NCBI GenBank assembly: GCA_046303375.1
Contig: JBKCGB010000071.1
Span: forward strand, 1-64,000
Direction: 5' to 3'
Length of the DNA stretch: 64,000 nt
Origin: UBA965 sp046303375
GTDB lineage: Bacteria > Chloroflexota > Chloroflexia > Chloroflexales > Roseiflexaceae
Part shown: positions 8,329 through 16,992 of the stretch, one piece after another
Numbering within the stretch: the stretch's first letter is position 1
Layout of the letters: each line of letters opens with the position of its first letter
Made by a program: the position numbers and the translations under genes
The notes under the pieces: generated by a model
Database searches by the model: none
What the model was told of the DNA's origin: nothing
Seen by the model: only the letters and a program-made list of their open reading frames with translations

Positions 8329-9855
8329 TTAGTGCCTAAAATGTCTTCGACCGGTACAAATCATTGCGACTCCGAGTCGATTCGCTGCCGCAATAACATC
8401 GTCATCACGCACTGAACCACCTGGTTGCACAATGGCCGTTACACCGGCGGCAGCGGCTGTCTCAACACCGTCTGGAAATGGGAAAAAGGCATCACTCGCC
8501 ATGACACACCCCTGCAGCGAAAGTCCTGCACGGAGGGATTTCTCGACTGCGACACGCGCACTATCCACGCGACTCATTTGCCCGGCACCAATGCCCAGTG
8601 TGCGATCCTCGGCCGTGTAAACGATTGCATTCGACTTGACGTGTTTGACTACACGCCATGCAAATGCCAACGCGGTATGTTCACGTGGGGTGGGTTGGCG
8701 TGTGGTCACACACTGCCAGACTTCACCACGTGGAAATTCACGATCGGGTTGTTGCACCAAATACCCTCCAGGGATGGAATGCACCTGGGGCAGTTGATTA
8801 TCACTGATACGACCATTGGCGACGACGAGCCTGCGGTTCTTCTTTTGCTGAAGCAATGCGAGTGCATCGGGGGCAAAGGCGGGAGCAATGATAATCTCAG
8901 AAAATATCTCATCAATGGCATGTGCAAGTGCAATATCCACTGTAGCATTGAGTGCGATTACACCACCGAACGGTGCTTCTCTGTCAGTAGCAAAGGCTTT
9001 TTGCCATGCCTCAAGTGGCGTCGCACCAACCGCAACACCACATGGATTGGTGTGTTTTACGATGGCCAGTGCCACACCGTCTTGATCATTGAATTCCTCA
9101 ATGAGCTCTTGGATGGCAGCGATGTCGAGAATATTGATGTATGAAAGCTCTTTGCCATGCAACACCTGGAATTGCGCGTCAAAGGAGCCATAGAGTGCAC
9201 CTGCTTGATGGGGATTTTCACCATAGCGCAACACACGGCTCAACGGCACATCAATTGAGAGAAACGCAGGCAAGCCAGGGGCTACGGATGGCGCCAAGTA
9301 GCTCGCAATGGTAGCATCATAGGCGGCAGTATGTGCAAATGCTTTGGCAGCCAAGCTCCGGCGCAATTCCGCAGTAACGGAGCCACTGCGCAACGCACTG
9401 ACAACCGCATCGTAGTCGGTAGGTGACACCACAGGCAACACGCTCGCGTGATTTTTGGCACTGGCACGTATCATGGCAGGGCCACCGATATCGATTTGCT
9501 CGATGGCTTCTGCATCAGTCACACCAGCTTTTGCAATAGTATCTGCGAACGGGTATAGATTCACAACAACGAGATCAATGGCAATGATACCATGCGCAGC
9601 CAATGTTTCCATGTGATTCGCGAGATCGCGCCGCGCCAATATTGCACCATGGATGGCAGGATGGAGAGTTTTCACACGACCATCAAGAATTTCAGGGAAT
9701 TCGGTAATGTCGCTCACACTCCGTACCGCCACACCTGCAGTAGCAATAGCGTGCTTGGTATTGCCAGTAGAAAAGAGCTCATACCCTAATGCGACGAGTT
9801 GCGTCGCAAATTCGACGACTCCGCGCTTATCTGACACACTAATCAGTGCCCGCAT
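8329..9855 (-). CDS. purH: Bifunctional AICAR formyltransferase / IMP cyclohydrolase
   Basis: Last two steps of purine synthesis (508 aa). Seen: N-terminal IMP cyclohydrolase domain with ALISVSDKRG, GYELFSTGNT and DGRVKTLHPAIHGAIL; C-terminal AICAR transformylase domain with KHTNPCGVA, NAIVYT, GIGAGQMSRVDS and the final DAFFPFPDGVE and GGSVRD motifs. Full length, all hallmark motifs present. It lies between an HTH gene (2-base gap upstream) and hisIE (2-base gap downstream), so the three form one operon whose promoter is at about 10212-10241. Confidence 0.97.
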   Translation of the reverse strand: MRALISVSDKRGVVEFATQLVALGYELFSTGNTKHAIATAGVAVRSVSDITEFPEILDGRVKTLHPAIHGAILARRDLANHMETLAAHGIIAIDLVVVNLYPFADTIAKAGVTDAEAIEQIDIGGPAMIRASAKNHASVLPVVSPTDYDAVVSALRSGSVTAELRRSLAAKAFAHTAAYDATIASYLAPSVAPGLPAFLSIDVPLSRVLRYGENPHQAGALYGSFDAQFQVLHGKELSYINILDIAAIQELIEEFNDQDGVALAIVKHTNPCGVAVGATPLEAWQKAFATDREAPFGGVIALNATVDIALAHAIDEIFSEIIIAPAFAPDALALLQQKKNRRLVVANGRISDNQLPQVHSIPGGYLVQQPDREFPRGEVWQCVTTRQPTPREHTALAFAWRVVKHVKSNAIVYTAEDRTLGIGAGQMSRVDSARVAVEKSLRAGLSLQGCVMASDAFFPFPDGVETAAAAGVTAIVQPGGSVRDDDVIAAANRLGVAMICTGRRHFRH

Positions 9856-9857
9856 TG

Positions 9858-10163
9858 TTATTTGTCTTTCATGCGCCGTTTACGCATCGTTACTTGCTCT
9901 TTGATGGCTTTGGGAGGGCGACCTGTGCGAATGTTGCGTAATGCATGCACTAAAGCTTCCAGTGATTTATCTGCCCAACCGTATATGGTCGGACGGCTTT
10001 TATCAAGAGCAATAGCTATTTGCGTCACGTTCGTACGATAGTCAGGGTCAAATGTAGCCAAATGCACGCGCGCAGTGGCCACTATCTGCTGAATCTCATC
10101 TGGTGAAAGATTGAGATCCTCAATCAACTTCTTGGCACGGCGATTTTGTTCAGCGTTTTGCAT
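9858..10163 (-). CDS. Small helix-turn-helix protein heading the purH-hisIE operon
   Basis: A 101-residue, very basic protein. The middle (about residues 48-75, NVTQIAIALDKSRPTIYGWA) reads as a helix-turn-helix of the homeodomain-like or terminase-small-subunit kind, and the tail is rich in Lys/Arg (MRKRRMKDK). I do not recognise a named family. Its stop is 2 bases before the purH start, so it is the first gene of a purine/histidine operon. A regulator of that operon, possibly acting at the palindrome over its own promoter, is an inference from position only. Confidence 0.6.
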   Translation of the reverse strand: MQNAEQNRRAKKLIEDLNLSPDEIQQIVATARVHLATFDPDYRTNVTQIAIALDKSRPTIYGWADKSLEALVHALRNIRTGRPPKAIKEQVTMRKRRMKDK

Positions 10164-10210
10164 CTCCGGCTCCGATCACTGTCGATACGGTATCACACAA
10201 CCTCTTTGTT

Positions 10211-10241
10211 TATTGTACAATATGCATGTTTATAAGTGCAA
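10211..10241 (-). promoter_or_regulatory. Promoter with perfect palindrome for the HTH-purH-hisIE operon
   Basis: On the minus strand TTGCAC (10236-10241), an 18-base spacer and TACAAT (10212-10217) make a good sigma-70-like promoter about 40 bases upstream of the HTH gene. The -10 is embedded in the perfect 12-bp palindrome TATTGTACAATA (10211-10222), a natural operator candidate. Confidence 0.55.
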
Positions 10242-10304
10242 ATGATTTTGTAAATGATTATTCATCAAATACCAATCAGTTGCACTTGGTAATGAGGTAT
10301 TACA

Positions 10305-11930
10305 ATGCCAGATAGCGTAACTGGTAAATTACGTCAACACGAACTTTTGTTGCAAATAAGCAATGCGATGACTGCGCAACTCGATGTAAACGCTTTGCTA
10401 TCGCTGATTATTCATGCTGCTGTCGATTTGCTCGCCGGGAATGCAGGTCTGATTGCACTGCGCGATGAATCAGGTGAGCTTCACATTAATGCCGCTGCAC
10501 ATATCCCTCCCCCGCAATGGTCGGCATTTGCAGCGCTCGTCGAACACTATCAAGACCCAAAGTTTACCAGTACTGACGCTGATCTTGCGAGCATCCGCAT
10601 CATGGTAGACATGCCATTACGCCATGTAACTGCGTTGCCCATGACCTATCACGGCACACACATCGGCGTTATTCTGGTGTTTCGAGCGGCACTCAATGTG
10701 GCGTTCAGTGACGATGAACAACACGCATTGCTTGCATTTGCCAATCATGCAGCAATTGCAGTCACCAATGCACGTCTGTTCCAGACCTTAATTCGTGAAA
10801 AACAGCACCTGTCTACCATCGTAGAACAGAGCATAGATGGGGTCATGATTCTCGATGCACGTTGGCGCATCACCACATTCAATCATGCCATGGAACAGTT
10901 GACAGGTTGGCCACGCGACGAAGCTGCTGGACGCCCATGTGCCGAAGTTGTAGGCATCGAAAGCGTGGATGGTGAAAATCTCTGTCGCGTCGACTGCCCA
11001 CTGCAACGCCCCACCGTAGGGAGCTTGGTTCAGGCCGAAGGCTGGATCACTGCACGTGATGGACGGCGCCGATATATCCAGAGTACCTATACCATTCAGC
11101 GTGATGCCCAAGAACATTTCGCCGGGGCAATCGTGCATATCCGCGATATCACACAACAAAAAATCGAGTCAGAAATGCAAAACACATTCATTTCTGTGGT
11201 TTCGCATGAACTCAAAACGCCAGTGAGTATTATTCGTGGATATGCAGAAATGTTGGCACGCACCGATATCAAGTGGAAGCCGAGACAAATCAAGGAGAGC
11301 CTCGATATTATTATTGACGAAGCTGACCGCCTCACGCGCGAGATTAATTCGTTGCTGGATGTTTCACACATTCAACTCAATGCGATGCCACTTGAAGTGC
11401 ATGCGTGGAACATCAAACCACTTATCGAACACATTTGTCAACGCTTTGCAGCACCTGCATTGGCGCAACACATTTCCTTTGAAATTCGTATAACAGATGA
11501 TATGCCAGATGTGTACGCTGATCGTGAGCGAATTCGCATTGTCTGTGAAAATCTCATCAACAATGCAATAAAATACAGCCCCAATGGTGGGGTGATACGC
11601 ATCCATGCACGGCCAGACAACGGCATGGCGATTATCTCCATCAGTGATCAAGGTGTGGGTATCCCCGCTGAAGAGCAAATACGCATCTTTGATCGATTCT
11701 ATCGCATCGACAATCGCTTACGCCGAGAAACACAAGGTTTTGGGCTTGGTCTCTTTATGGCCAAAGCGATCATTGAAGCACATCATGGACACATCTGGGT
11801 GGAAAGTCGTATTGGTCAAGGTGCACGATTTTTCTTTTCTATCCCGCTAGCAATAACTCGTCTCGATGGGCAAACTACTGACGACAAGCATGAAGTCATC
11901 GAGCTCACAAAGGAAACCAATCATGAATGA
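10305..11930 (+). CDS. GAF-PAS sensor histidine kinase
   Basis: A 541-residue sensor kinase with no obvious transmembrane helix, so probably cytoplasmic. Seen: an N-terminal GAF domain (about 15-165), a PAS domain (about 168-275, DGVMILDARWRITTFNHAME) with a PAC-like end, the dimerisation/phosphoacceptor motif SHELKTPVS with His301, and an HATPase domain with N box (ENLINNAIKYSP), G1 (DQGVGIP), F box and G2 (GFGLGLFMAK). A CX3C pair in the PAS region (ENLCRVDCPL) could suggest redox or metal sensing, as a guess. The downstream response regulator overlaps its stop by 8 bases, so they are a cognate pair. Signal unknown. Confidence 0.93.
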   Translation: MPDSVTGKLRQHELLLQISNAMTAQLDVNALLSLIIHAAVDLLAGNAGLIALRDESGELHINAAAHIPPPQWSAFAALVEHYQDPKFTSTDADLASIRIMVDMPLRHVTALPMTYHGTHIGVILVFRAALNVAFSDDEQHALLAFANHAAIAVTNARLFQTLIREKQHLSTIVEQSIDGVMILDARWRITTFNHAMEQLTGWPRDEAAGRPCAEVVGIESVDGENLCRVDCPLQRPTVGSLVQAEGWITARDGRRRYIQSTYTIQRDAQEHFAGAIVHIRDITQQKIESEMQNTFISVVSHELKTPVSIIRGYAEMLARTDIKWKPRQIKESLDIIIDEADRLTREINSLLDVSHIQLNAMPLEVHAWNIKPLIEHICQRFAAPALAQHISFEIRITDDMPDVYADRERIRIVCENLINNAIKYSPNGGVIRIHARPDNGMAIISISDQGVGIPAEEQIRIFDRFYRIDNRLRRETQGFGLGLFMAKAIIEAHHGHIWVESRIGQGARFFFSIPLAITRLDGQTTDDKHEVIELTKETNHE

Positions 11931-12648
11931 TTTACGTGACAAACTTATACTCGTCGTAGATGATGAAATTAGGCTAACCGGACTTGTACGCATGAACCTT
12001 GAATCAGAAGGCGTACGTGTCATTACTGCGAGCAACGGTCGTGAAGCACTCGACTTAATCCGTGAGGAAATGCCCGAAGTCGTAATCCTCGATGTGATGA
12101 TGCCAGGTATGGATGGGTTTGAAACCCTGCGCCGTATCCGCACTGCATCACAAGTCCCTGTCATTATGTTGACTGCAAAAGATGAAGAGAACGATCGCAT
12201 CAAAGGACTCGAACTGGGCGCAGACGATTATGTGGGCAAACCATTTAGTCATCGTGAACTCATCAGTCGTGTGCGTGCCGTGTTGCGACGACACTACTTG
12301 CCAGCGCCGAGCACACCAGGTCATATTATTGTCGATGAACGCTTGCAAATAGATTTCAATAAGCGCGAAGTACTCATTAATGGCGAACGCATAAACTTGC
12401 GACCAACCGAGTACAGACTACTCTACCACTTAGTGCAGCGTGCAGGATTTGTGATGTCTCACAACGAGCTCCTCGCCAAGGTGTGGGGGCCAGAATACCA
12501 CGACGAAACACACTACCTACGGCTGTATGTAACCTATTTACGCCAGAAAATCGAGCTCGATCCCGCAAATCCCGTCTACATTTTGACGGAACGCGGAGTG
12601 GGCTACCGCTTCAAATCCATTGAATCAGCCACTAATCCAACCGCATAA
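11923..12648 (+). CDS. OmpR/PhoB-family response regulator
   Basis: A 241-residue DNA-binding regulator. Seen: receiver domain (1-120) with the acidic pair VDDE, phosphoacceptor Asp57 in ILDVMMPGMDG, Thr in MLTAKDEEND and Lys in DDYVGKPF; and a winged-helix output domain (about 135-235) with LRPTEYRLLYHLVQ and YVTYLRQKIE. The ATG at 11923 is chosen because AAAGGA lies 8 bases upstream and it starts inside the kinase stop region; an upstream ATG at 11866 lacks support. Closest in type to PhoB/RegX, but target genes cannot be told from the window. Confidence 0.93.
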   Translation: MNDLRDKLILVVDDEIRLTGLVRMNLESEGVRVITASNGREALDLIREEMPEVVILDVMMPGMDGFETLRRIRTASQVPVIMLTAKDEENDRIKGLELGADDYVGKPFSHRELISRVRAVLRRHYLPAPSTPGHIIVDERLQIDFNKREVLINGERINLRPTEYRLLYHLVQRAGFVMSHNELLAKVWGPEYHDETHYLRLYVTYLRQKIELDPANPVYILTERGVGYRFKSIESATNPTA

Positions 12649-12659
12649 GGAACAATTCG

Positions 12660-13487
12660 ATGAGCGACAGAATCAGTGAGTCAGTCATTGACGTAGATGC
12701 AGCAGACTTCCAAGACGCAGTGATTGCACAATCATCAATCCGCCCAGTAATCGTTGATTTTTGGGCACCATGGTGCGGACCTTGTCGAACACTTGGACCC
12801 ATCCTCGAACGACTCGCGCAAGAGAGTGATGGTGCATGGCTCCTCGCCAAAATCAACGTAGACAACAATCAACGTATCGCACAACAATACGGCGTTCAAG
12901 GTATCCCTGCAGTTAAAGCATTTAAGAACGGCGCCATCTCCGAACAATTCACTGGTGCCATCCCAGAATCACAAATTCGCACATGGCTCAAACGCATTAT
13001 TCCTGATGCAGCAGATACACAACTCAGCACACTTATTGCACTCGCAGCCAGTAATCCGCACGCAGCCAAAGCGCAACTGGCAAGTTTTGTGAGTACACAC
13101 CCACAACACACAGAAGCACTACTAGTCTACGCTGGTCTGCTAGTACGTAGCAACGACCATGCCGCCATGGACTATTTGCAGCAAATTCCGAGTCATAGTC
13201 CGCTCTATTCACGTGCACAGGCATGGCGCATGCTCGCACAAGGCATTCAGAGCAGTGTGGTAGTCGAGTCACATCCAACTGCTCAACGTTTTGCCGAAGC
13301 AATGCACGCATTCTGTCAGCACAATGACGCACACACCGTAGATGTACTCTTACAGATTGTTGGCACGGACCGCAAATGGGAAAACGATTTGGCACGGACC
13401 ACCCTGTTGGCGCTCTTTACCATCCTCGGCGATGCTCACCCGCTCGTCCCTGAGGCGCGACGTCAACTTGCAGCACTTTTGTTTTGA
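12660..13487 (+). CDS. Thioredoxin-TPR protein, CnoX/YbbN-like
   Basis: A 275-residue cytoplasmic protein: thioredoxin domain (about 8-115) with active-site WCGPC (Cys39, Cys42) and cis-Pro in QGIPAVKAF, followed by about 150 residues of helical repeats resembling TPRs. This is the layout of CnoX/YbbN, a redox-protecting co-chaperone that hands substrates to GroEL/ES or DnaK. Unlike the E. coli protein, the CXXC pair is intact, so reductase activity is expected. It starts 11 bases after the response-regulator gene, which links it to the two-component operon, and abuts the convergent glycosyltransferase gene with no gap. Confidence 0.85.
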   Translation: MSDRISESVIDVDAADFQDAVIAQSSIRPVIVDFWAPWCGPCRTLGPILERLAQESDGAWLLAKINVDNNQRIAQQYGVQGIPAVKAFKNGAISEQFTGAIPESQIRTWLKRIIPDAADTQLSTLIALAASNPHAAKAQLASFVSTHPQHTEALLVYAGLLVRSNDHAAMDYLQQIPSHSPLYSRAQAWRMLAQGIQSSVVVESHPTAQRFAEAMHAFCQHNDAHTVDVLLQIVGTDRKWENDLARTTLLALFTILGDAHPLVPEARRQLAALLF

Positions 13488-14591
13488 TTATGTGAGAATG
13501 CGCTGATAGAGCGTAATGGTGTCTGCAACCATCTGTGTCACACGAAAGTGCGCAGCGGTCCAGCGTGATGCGTGCTCAGCATACCGGTGACACAATGCGG
13601 TATCAGACCAAAGCAGCGTCATGGCATGCGCAAGTGCTGATGCGTCAGCGGGTGCAACAACGATTCCTGTCTGCATGTGCTGGTTGACAAAACTCGTCGC
13701 CGTACCGATTTCGCAGGTAATCGCAGGCAAACCGGCAGTCATGGCTTCGAGGAGCGACAGCCCGAATGCTTCTGCACGCACTTGTGAAGGGAAGACGAAA
13801 AATCGAGCAACTCGATGGAGTGCGTGTACCTCTTCGTCAGACAAAGATCCCACAAAATGCACGCGCGATGCGATACCGTATTGGCGTGCATTGTGTTGCA
13901 GCTCACCAGCCAAAGGGCCATCACCGACTAAAACCAGGGGCATTTCTGCAGGTGTGTCACGCATGGCATCCATTAACGTGTGTAACCCTTTGTAATAACG
14001 CATACGCCCAACCCAGAGTGCACATGAATTAGGAAAACGTGCTTGCCAGTAGGCGATACGGTCGCTATCCGGGTAAGGTGGGGCGTGTATTGCCAATGGA
14101 ATGACCACACATTTTTCGACAAAGCGCAATAACCACGGTGACGAATCGCGATACTGAGGACTGGTAGCAACAATCGCTCGCGCACGTGATAGGGTATGCT
14201 GCAACAGTGGTGCATACACATAGCGGAGCACGTGCTGACGTACAATATCGCTCTGGTAAGTGACCACCAAAGGCGTATCGCTCCCTAGCAATGCCAAGTC
14301 ACCACCTGGCCACGGCATCTGCAGATGCACCACGTCTGGTTGAAGCTGGCGTACAATAGAAGCAAGCGCAAATGAGAATGCAGAGGATGAAATATCGAGA
14401 TGGCGCGGCACTCGGTAAATGGCCACGCCGTTGTGTAGTTCAGTGGGAGCAATGGCGCCCGCTGCTGGTTGACAGACCACTACACTGACGCGGTGTCCAG
14501 CAGCAGCAACACCCTCTGCTAAGGTGCGCAGATGGGACTCGATGCCCCCCATGACCGGCCAATAGTCTTTGTAGAGATAGACAATATGCAC
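13488..14591 (-). CDS. GT4-family glycosyltransferase
   Basis: A GT-B fold glycosyltransferase (367 aa from the GTG at 14591). Seen: N-terminal VHIVYLYKDYWPVMGGIESH with the glycine-rich loop and ESH typical of GT4, DVVHLQMPWPGG, LWVGRMRYYKGLHTLMDA in the nucleotide-sugar domain, and the donor-binding EX7E motif in EAFGLSLLEA. The start is uncertain: no clear ribosome-binding site precedes the GTG, but the TATAAT at 14628-14633 puts transcription start near 14621, ruling out the far upstream ATG. Likely acts on cell-surface glycans or glycolipids at the inner face of the membrane. Donor and acceptor are unknown. Confidence 0.85.
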   Translation of the reverse strand: MHIVYLYKDYWPVMGGIESHLRTLAEGVAAAGHRVSVVVCQPAAGAIAPTELHNGVAIYRVPRHLDISSSAFSFALASIVRQLQPDVVHLQMPWPGGDLALLGSDTPLVVTYQSDIVRQHVLRYVYAPLLQHTLSRARAIVATSPQYRDSSPWLLRFVEKCVVIPLAIHAPPYPDSDRIAYWQARFPNSCALWVGRMRYYKGLHTLMDAMRDTPAEMPLVLVGDGPLAGELQHNARQYGIASRVHFVGSLSDEEVHALHRVARFFVFPSQVRAEAFGLSLLEAMTAGLPAITCEIGTATSFVNQHMQTGIVVAPADASALAHAMTLLWSDTALCHRYAEHASRWTAAHFRVTQMVADTITLYQRILT

Positions 14592-14604
14592 AGTGGATAT
14601 ACCA

Positions 14605-15453
14605 ATGACAAATGATGATTCCCATTCATTATACGACCCACGCAACAAACTCAACGATATGACAAGCAAAGAATGGACGTATGCGCTCAGTTCGGTGCTG
14701 AGTACACACTACCCAGCCCGTGGGCTACAGAGCATGGCTCATCAACTGCGCAAACGCCATCCGTCGCCCAAACCACCGCAGCTCATCGCCGAGTTGATTC
14801 GTTTTTTTACCAAACGACATGGACGTGTACTCGACCCATTCTGTGGTACTGGGAGTAGCCTACTTGCGTGTGCTATGACCGATCGCTGGGGGGAAGGAAT
14901 CGACTTGAACGCGGAATACCTCCAACTCTACCACGATGTAGCAGAAACACTTGGTATGCCACAGCTACCGTATCACGTCGGCGATGCAAGCACGTCTACA
15001 ATCTATTCTCAGCTTTCTGATGGTCTTTTTGACTTTGTCGTCGCAGATCCGCCATACCTATCCATGTTGAATCGACGGCGTACCGGACACCGCGCCAAAC
15101 GTGGCCAATCTGCGGCTACACCCTTTAGCGACGATACGCGAGACCTGGGAAATATGCAAAGTGAGCATTTTTTTACGTCGCTGGTGCAAACCATGACACT
15201 GTGTAGTCAACAACTGCGTGAACACGGTCATATGGCAATCTTTATCAAAGATATGCAACCGGATGCACAACACCACAATATGCTCCACGCAGATGTGGTC
15301 AATGCGATGAATGTACTCAAATCGATGCGCTTTCGTGGCTACCGAATATGGCATGATGCGAATATTAATCTGTTCCCATTCGGTTATCCACATACGTTTG
15401 TAGCCAATCAAACTCATCAGTTTATTCTAGTTTTCCGCAAAGAAACAGCATGA
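14605..15453 (+). CDS. DNA methyltransferase, N4-cytosine/N6-adenine type
   Basis: An S-adenosylmethionine-dependent methyltransferase of about 282 residues. Seen: the SAM-binding motif DPFCGTGSS near residue 77 and catalytic motif DPPY in FVVADPPYL, with a basic stretch (RRRTGHRAKRG) after it that could contact DNA. The order is SAM motif then DPPY, as in gamma-type or short orphan enzymes rather than the beta type. No restriction endonuclease gene is nearby. Three starts are possible (GTG 14593, ATG 14605, ATG 14659), none with a good ribosome-binding site. A tRNA or rRNA (TRM11-like) methylase is the main alternative. Confidence 0.72.
   Translation: MTNDDSHSLYDPRNKLNDMTSKEWTYALSSVLSTHYPARGLQSMAHQLRKRHPSPKPPQLIAELIRFFTKRHGRVLDPFCGTGSSLLACAMTDRWGEGIDLNAEYLQLYHDVAETLGMPQLPYHVGDASTSTIYSQLSDGLFDFVVADPPYLSMLNRRRTGHRAKRGQSAATPFSDDTRDLGNMQSEHFFTSLVQTMTLCSQQLREHGHMAIFIKDMQPDAQHHNMLHADVVNAMNVLKSMRFRGYRIWHDANINLFPFGYPHTFVANQTHQFILVFRKETA
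14628..14654 (-). promoter_or_regulatory. Promoter of the GT4 glycosyltransferase
   Basis: Minus-strand TATAAT (14628-14633) with TTGAGT (14649-14654) 15 bases upstream. It lies inside the 5' part of the divergent methyltransferase gene, so the two transcripts overlap at their 5' ends. Confidence 0.5.
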
Positions 15454-15481
15454 CACCGTGTGGCAGTACCACACGGTGTCA
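15451..15481. terminator. Hairpin between methyltransferase and DoxX-like gene
   Basis: Perfect 13-bp stem TGACACCGTGTGG with loop CAGTA, beginning at the methyltransferase stop codon and lying between two convergent genes. No T tract, so probably a shared or structural 3' end. Confidence 0.65.
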
Positions 15482-15500
15482 TCAGTGCACGGCACGAGAA

Positions 15501-15965
15501 TTATTGGGGTGCTTGCCAGACGTCGAATGATTCGTCAGCACGCAACCGACTCCCAATAGCAACTGCAGCACTTACCAATACGAGATTTTTGATGATGTAC
15601 TGCCCTTCGAGTGTCAACACAAAAGGAAAGGCAGTCCACACCAGCTCAGGTGTCAACACTAGCGGCAACAGCGTCCCACCCATTTGCAAAAATAACAGCA
15701 TGATGGTGACACGCATCCCACGCCCAAGCAAGAATCCAATGCCGATTGCAATCTCCCAGAACGCGAGCACTGGCATGAAATATTCTAAAGGCAAAAAACT
15801 TAACGACGCACGGATGAGTCCATCTGCAGGACTTAATCCGGGTATCAATTTGAGCGCTCCAAACCACACAAACACGATTCCCATCGACCAGCGCAAAAGC
15901 GTCGTTGCGTTGCGTTGCATCCAGCACGTCACCGTGCGATCGACTCGTAATAAAAAGTGTGTCAT
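15501..15965 (-). CDS. DoxX/DUF417-like membrane protein
   Basis: A 154-residue protein with four hydrophobic helices. The stretch LLRWSMGIVFVWFGALKLIPG and the later EGQYIIKNLVLVSAAVAIG are typical of the DoxX-like/DUF417 group of small inner-membrane proteins, whose relatives are linked to quinone, thiosulfate or reactive-chlorine responses. Start at 15965 is chosen because GGAGG lies 8 bases upstream; an ATG six bases earlier is too close to that site. It is transcribed divergently from a LysR-type regulator, the usual arrangement for a regulated target gene. Confidence 0.75.
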   Translation of the reverse strand: MTHFLLRVDRTVTCWMQRNATTLLRWSMGIVFVWFGALKLIPGLSPADGLIRASLSFLPLEYFMPVLAFWEIAIGIGFLLGRGMRVTIMLLFLQMGGTLLPLVLTPELVWTAFPFVLTLEGQYIIKNLVLVSAAVAIGSRLRADESFDVWQAPQ

Positions 15966-16064
15966 ACTCATCTCCTCCGAGTCGTCTGCTTGACCTGCAT
16001 CTATAGTACCAGCTTTGTACATATTCGCACAAATACCAAATCACAAATTATTTATATCATTTTT

Positions 16065-16072
16065 GTTATAAT
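16065..16072 (+). promoter_or_regulatory. Extended -10 of the LysR gene
   Basis: TGTTATAAT (TG-N-TATAAT) lies 33 bases before the LysR start in the AT-rich divergent region shared with the DoxX-like gene. This region is also where a LysR protein would bind; no clear T-N11-A operator could be fixed by eye. Confidence 0.5.
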
Positions 16073-16104
16073 TAAAGTCAGATAGCTAGCAAGCAGGAGC
16101 ACTT

Positions 16105-16992
16105 ATGGACATTCAGCATTTACGAGTATTTATGGCAGTAGCAACACACTTGCATGTAAGCAAAGCAGCACAGACGTTACACCTGGCACAGCCGGCGGTG
16201 AGTCGTGCAATCCGAGAGCTCGAACAATCGTGTGGTGGTGTCGCGCTCCTGCAAAAAGTAGGACGCAACATCAGACTAACCGAAGCAGGGGAGGTTCTGC
16301 TCGGGCATGCACATCGCATCCTGGCAGAAATCACTGATGCGCAGATGAGTATGCAAGCGCGACGTCACGCCACTGCTGGGCGAGTACGTATTGGGGCGCC
16401 ACCCACCATTGGACAACGGCTTTTGCCACCTGCGCTCGCACGATTTCGGGCGTTGCATCCTGCAGTAGAACTCCGCATCGAACAAGGTGGTACTTCACAA
16501 CTTTTGACGCACCTTGATTTGGGTGAAATCGACATCGCAGTGGTCACAATGCCTGTCCCAACGCGACACCATCACATAGAAATTCTCTTTGATGAGCCTT
16601 TGGTGGTGGTCATGCATCGCACGCACCCACTTGCACAACACACGCAGATCGCACTCGAGATGCTCAGCGATGAATCATTTTTACTGTATCCAGCGGTCTA
16701 TGAAATGCACAACACCATTATTTCGGCATGTAAAACAGCCGGATTCACACCAAAAATCGCACTCGATGGTGGTGATGTAGGCTTATTGCTCGAGCTTGCA
16801 GCAGCAGGTCTCGGAGTAGCCATTGTGCCACAATTGGCGATTCGGGGTAATGAAGAAATCGTCGCACGCCCACTATCGGCACCAGTGCTCACACGACAAA
16901 TGGCACTGATTCAGCGTAGCGACCGCTCAACTACCGTTGCAAGTCGAGCACTTTTTGAGGCATTAGCGCGCGATTTACGCATGGAATTGTAG
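16105..16992 (+). CDS. LysR-family transcriptional regulator
   Basis: A 295-residue regulator: N-terminal winged HTH (1-60, FMAVATHLHVSKAAQTLHLAQPAVSRAI in two parts), linker helix, then a two-lobe effector-binding domain (about 90-290) starting GRVRIGAPPTIGQRLLP. Start ATG is preceded by AGGAG. The divergent DoxX-like gene is the likely regulated partner, as LysR proteins commonly control the neighbouring divergent gene. The subtype CysB/CbbR/CynR cannot be told, and no inducer can be named. Its 3' end overlaps the convergent aspartokinase gene by 18 bases. Confidence 0.92.
   Translation: MDIQHLRVFMAVATHLHVSKAAQTLHLAQPAVSRAIRELEQSCGGVALLQKVGRNIRLTEAGEVLLGHAHRILAEITDAQMSMQARRHATAGRVRIGAPPTIGQRLLPPALARFRALHPAVELRIEQGGTSQLLTHLDLGEIDIAVVTMPVPTRHHHIEILFDEPLVVVMHRTHPLAQHTQIALEMLSDESFLLYPAVYEMHNTIISACKTAGFTPKIALDGGDVGLLLELAAAGLGVAIVPQLAIRGNEEIVARPLSAPVLTRQMALIQRSDRSTTVASRALFEALARDLRMEL

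Noticed and set aside
8425..9144. A 239-codon plus-strand frame inside purH.
   Set aside because: Antisense to conserved purH coding sequence; no start site and cysteine-rich nonsense translation.
11866..11922. An upstream ATG for the response regulator giving 19 more residues.
   Set aside because: The added residues are Ser/Lys-rich without conservation pattern, while ATG 11923 has AAAGGA and begins directly at the receiver domain.
14593..15453. A complete restriction-modification system.
   Set aside because: Only the methylase is present; neither neighbour resembles an endonuclease.
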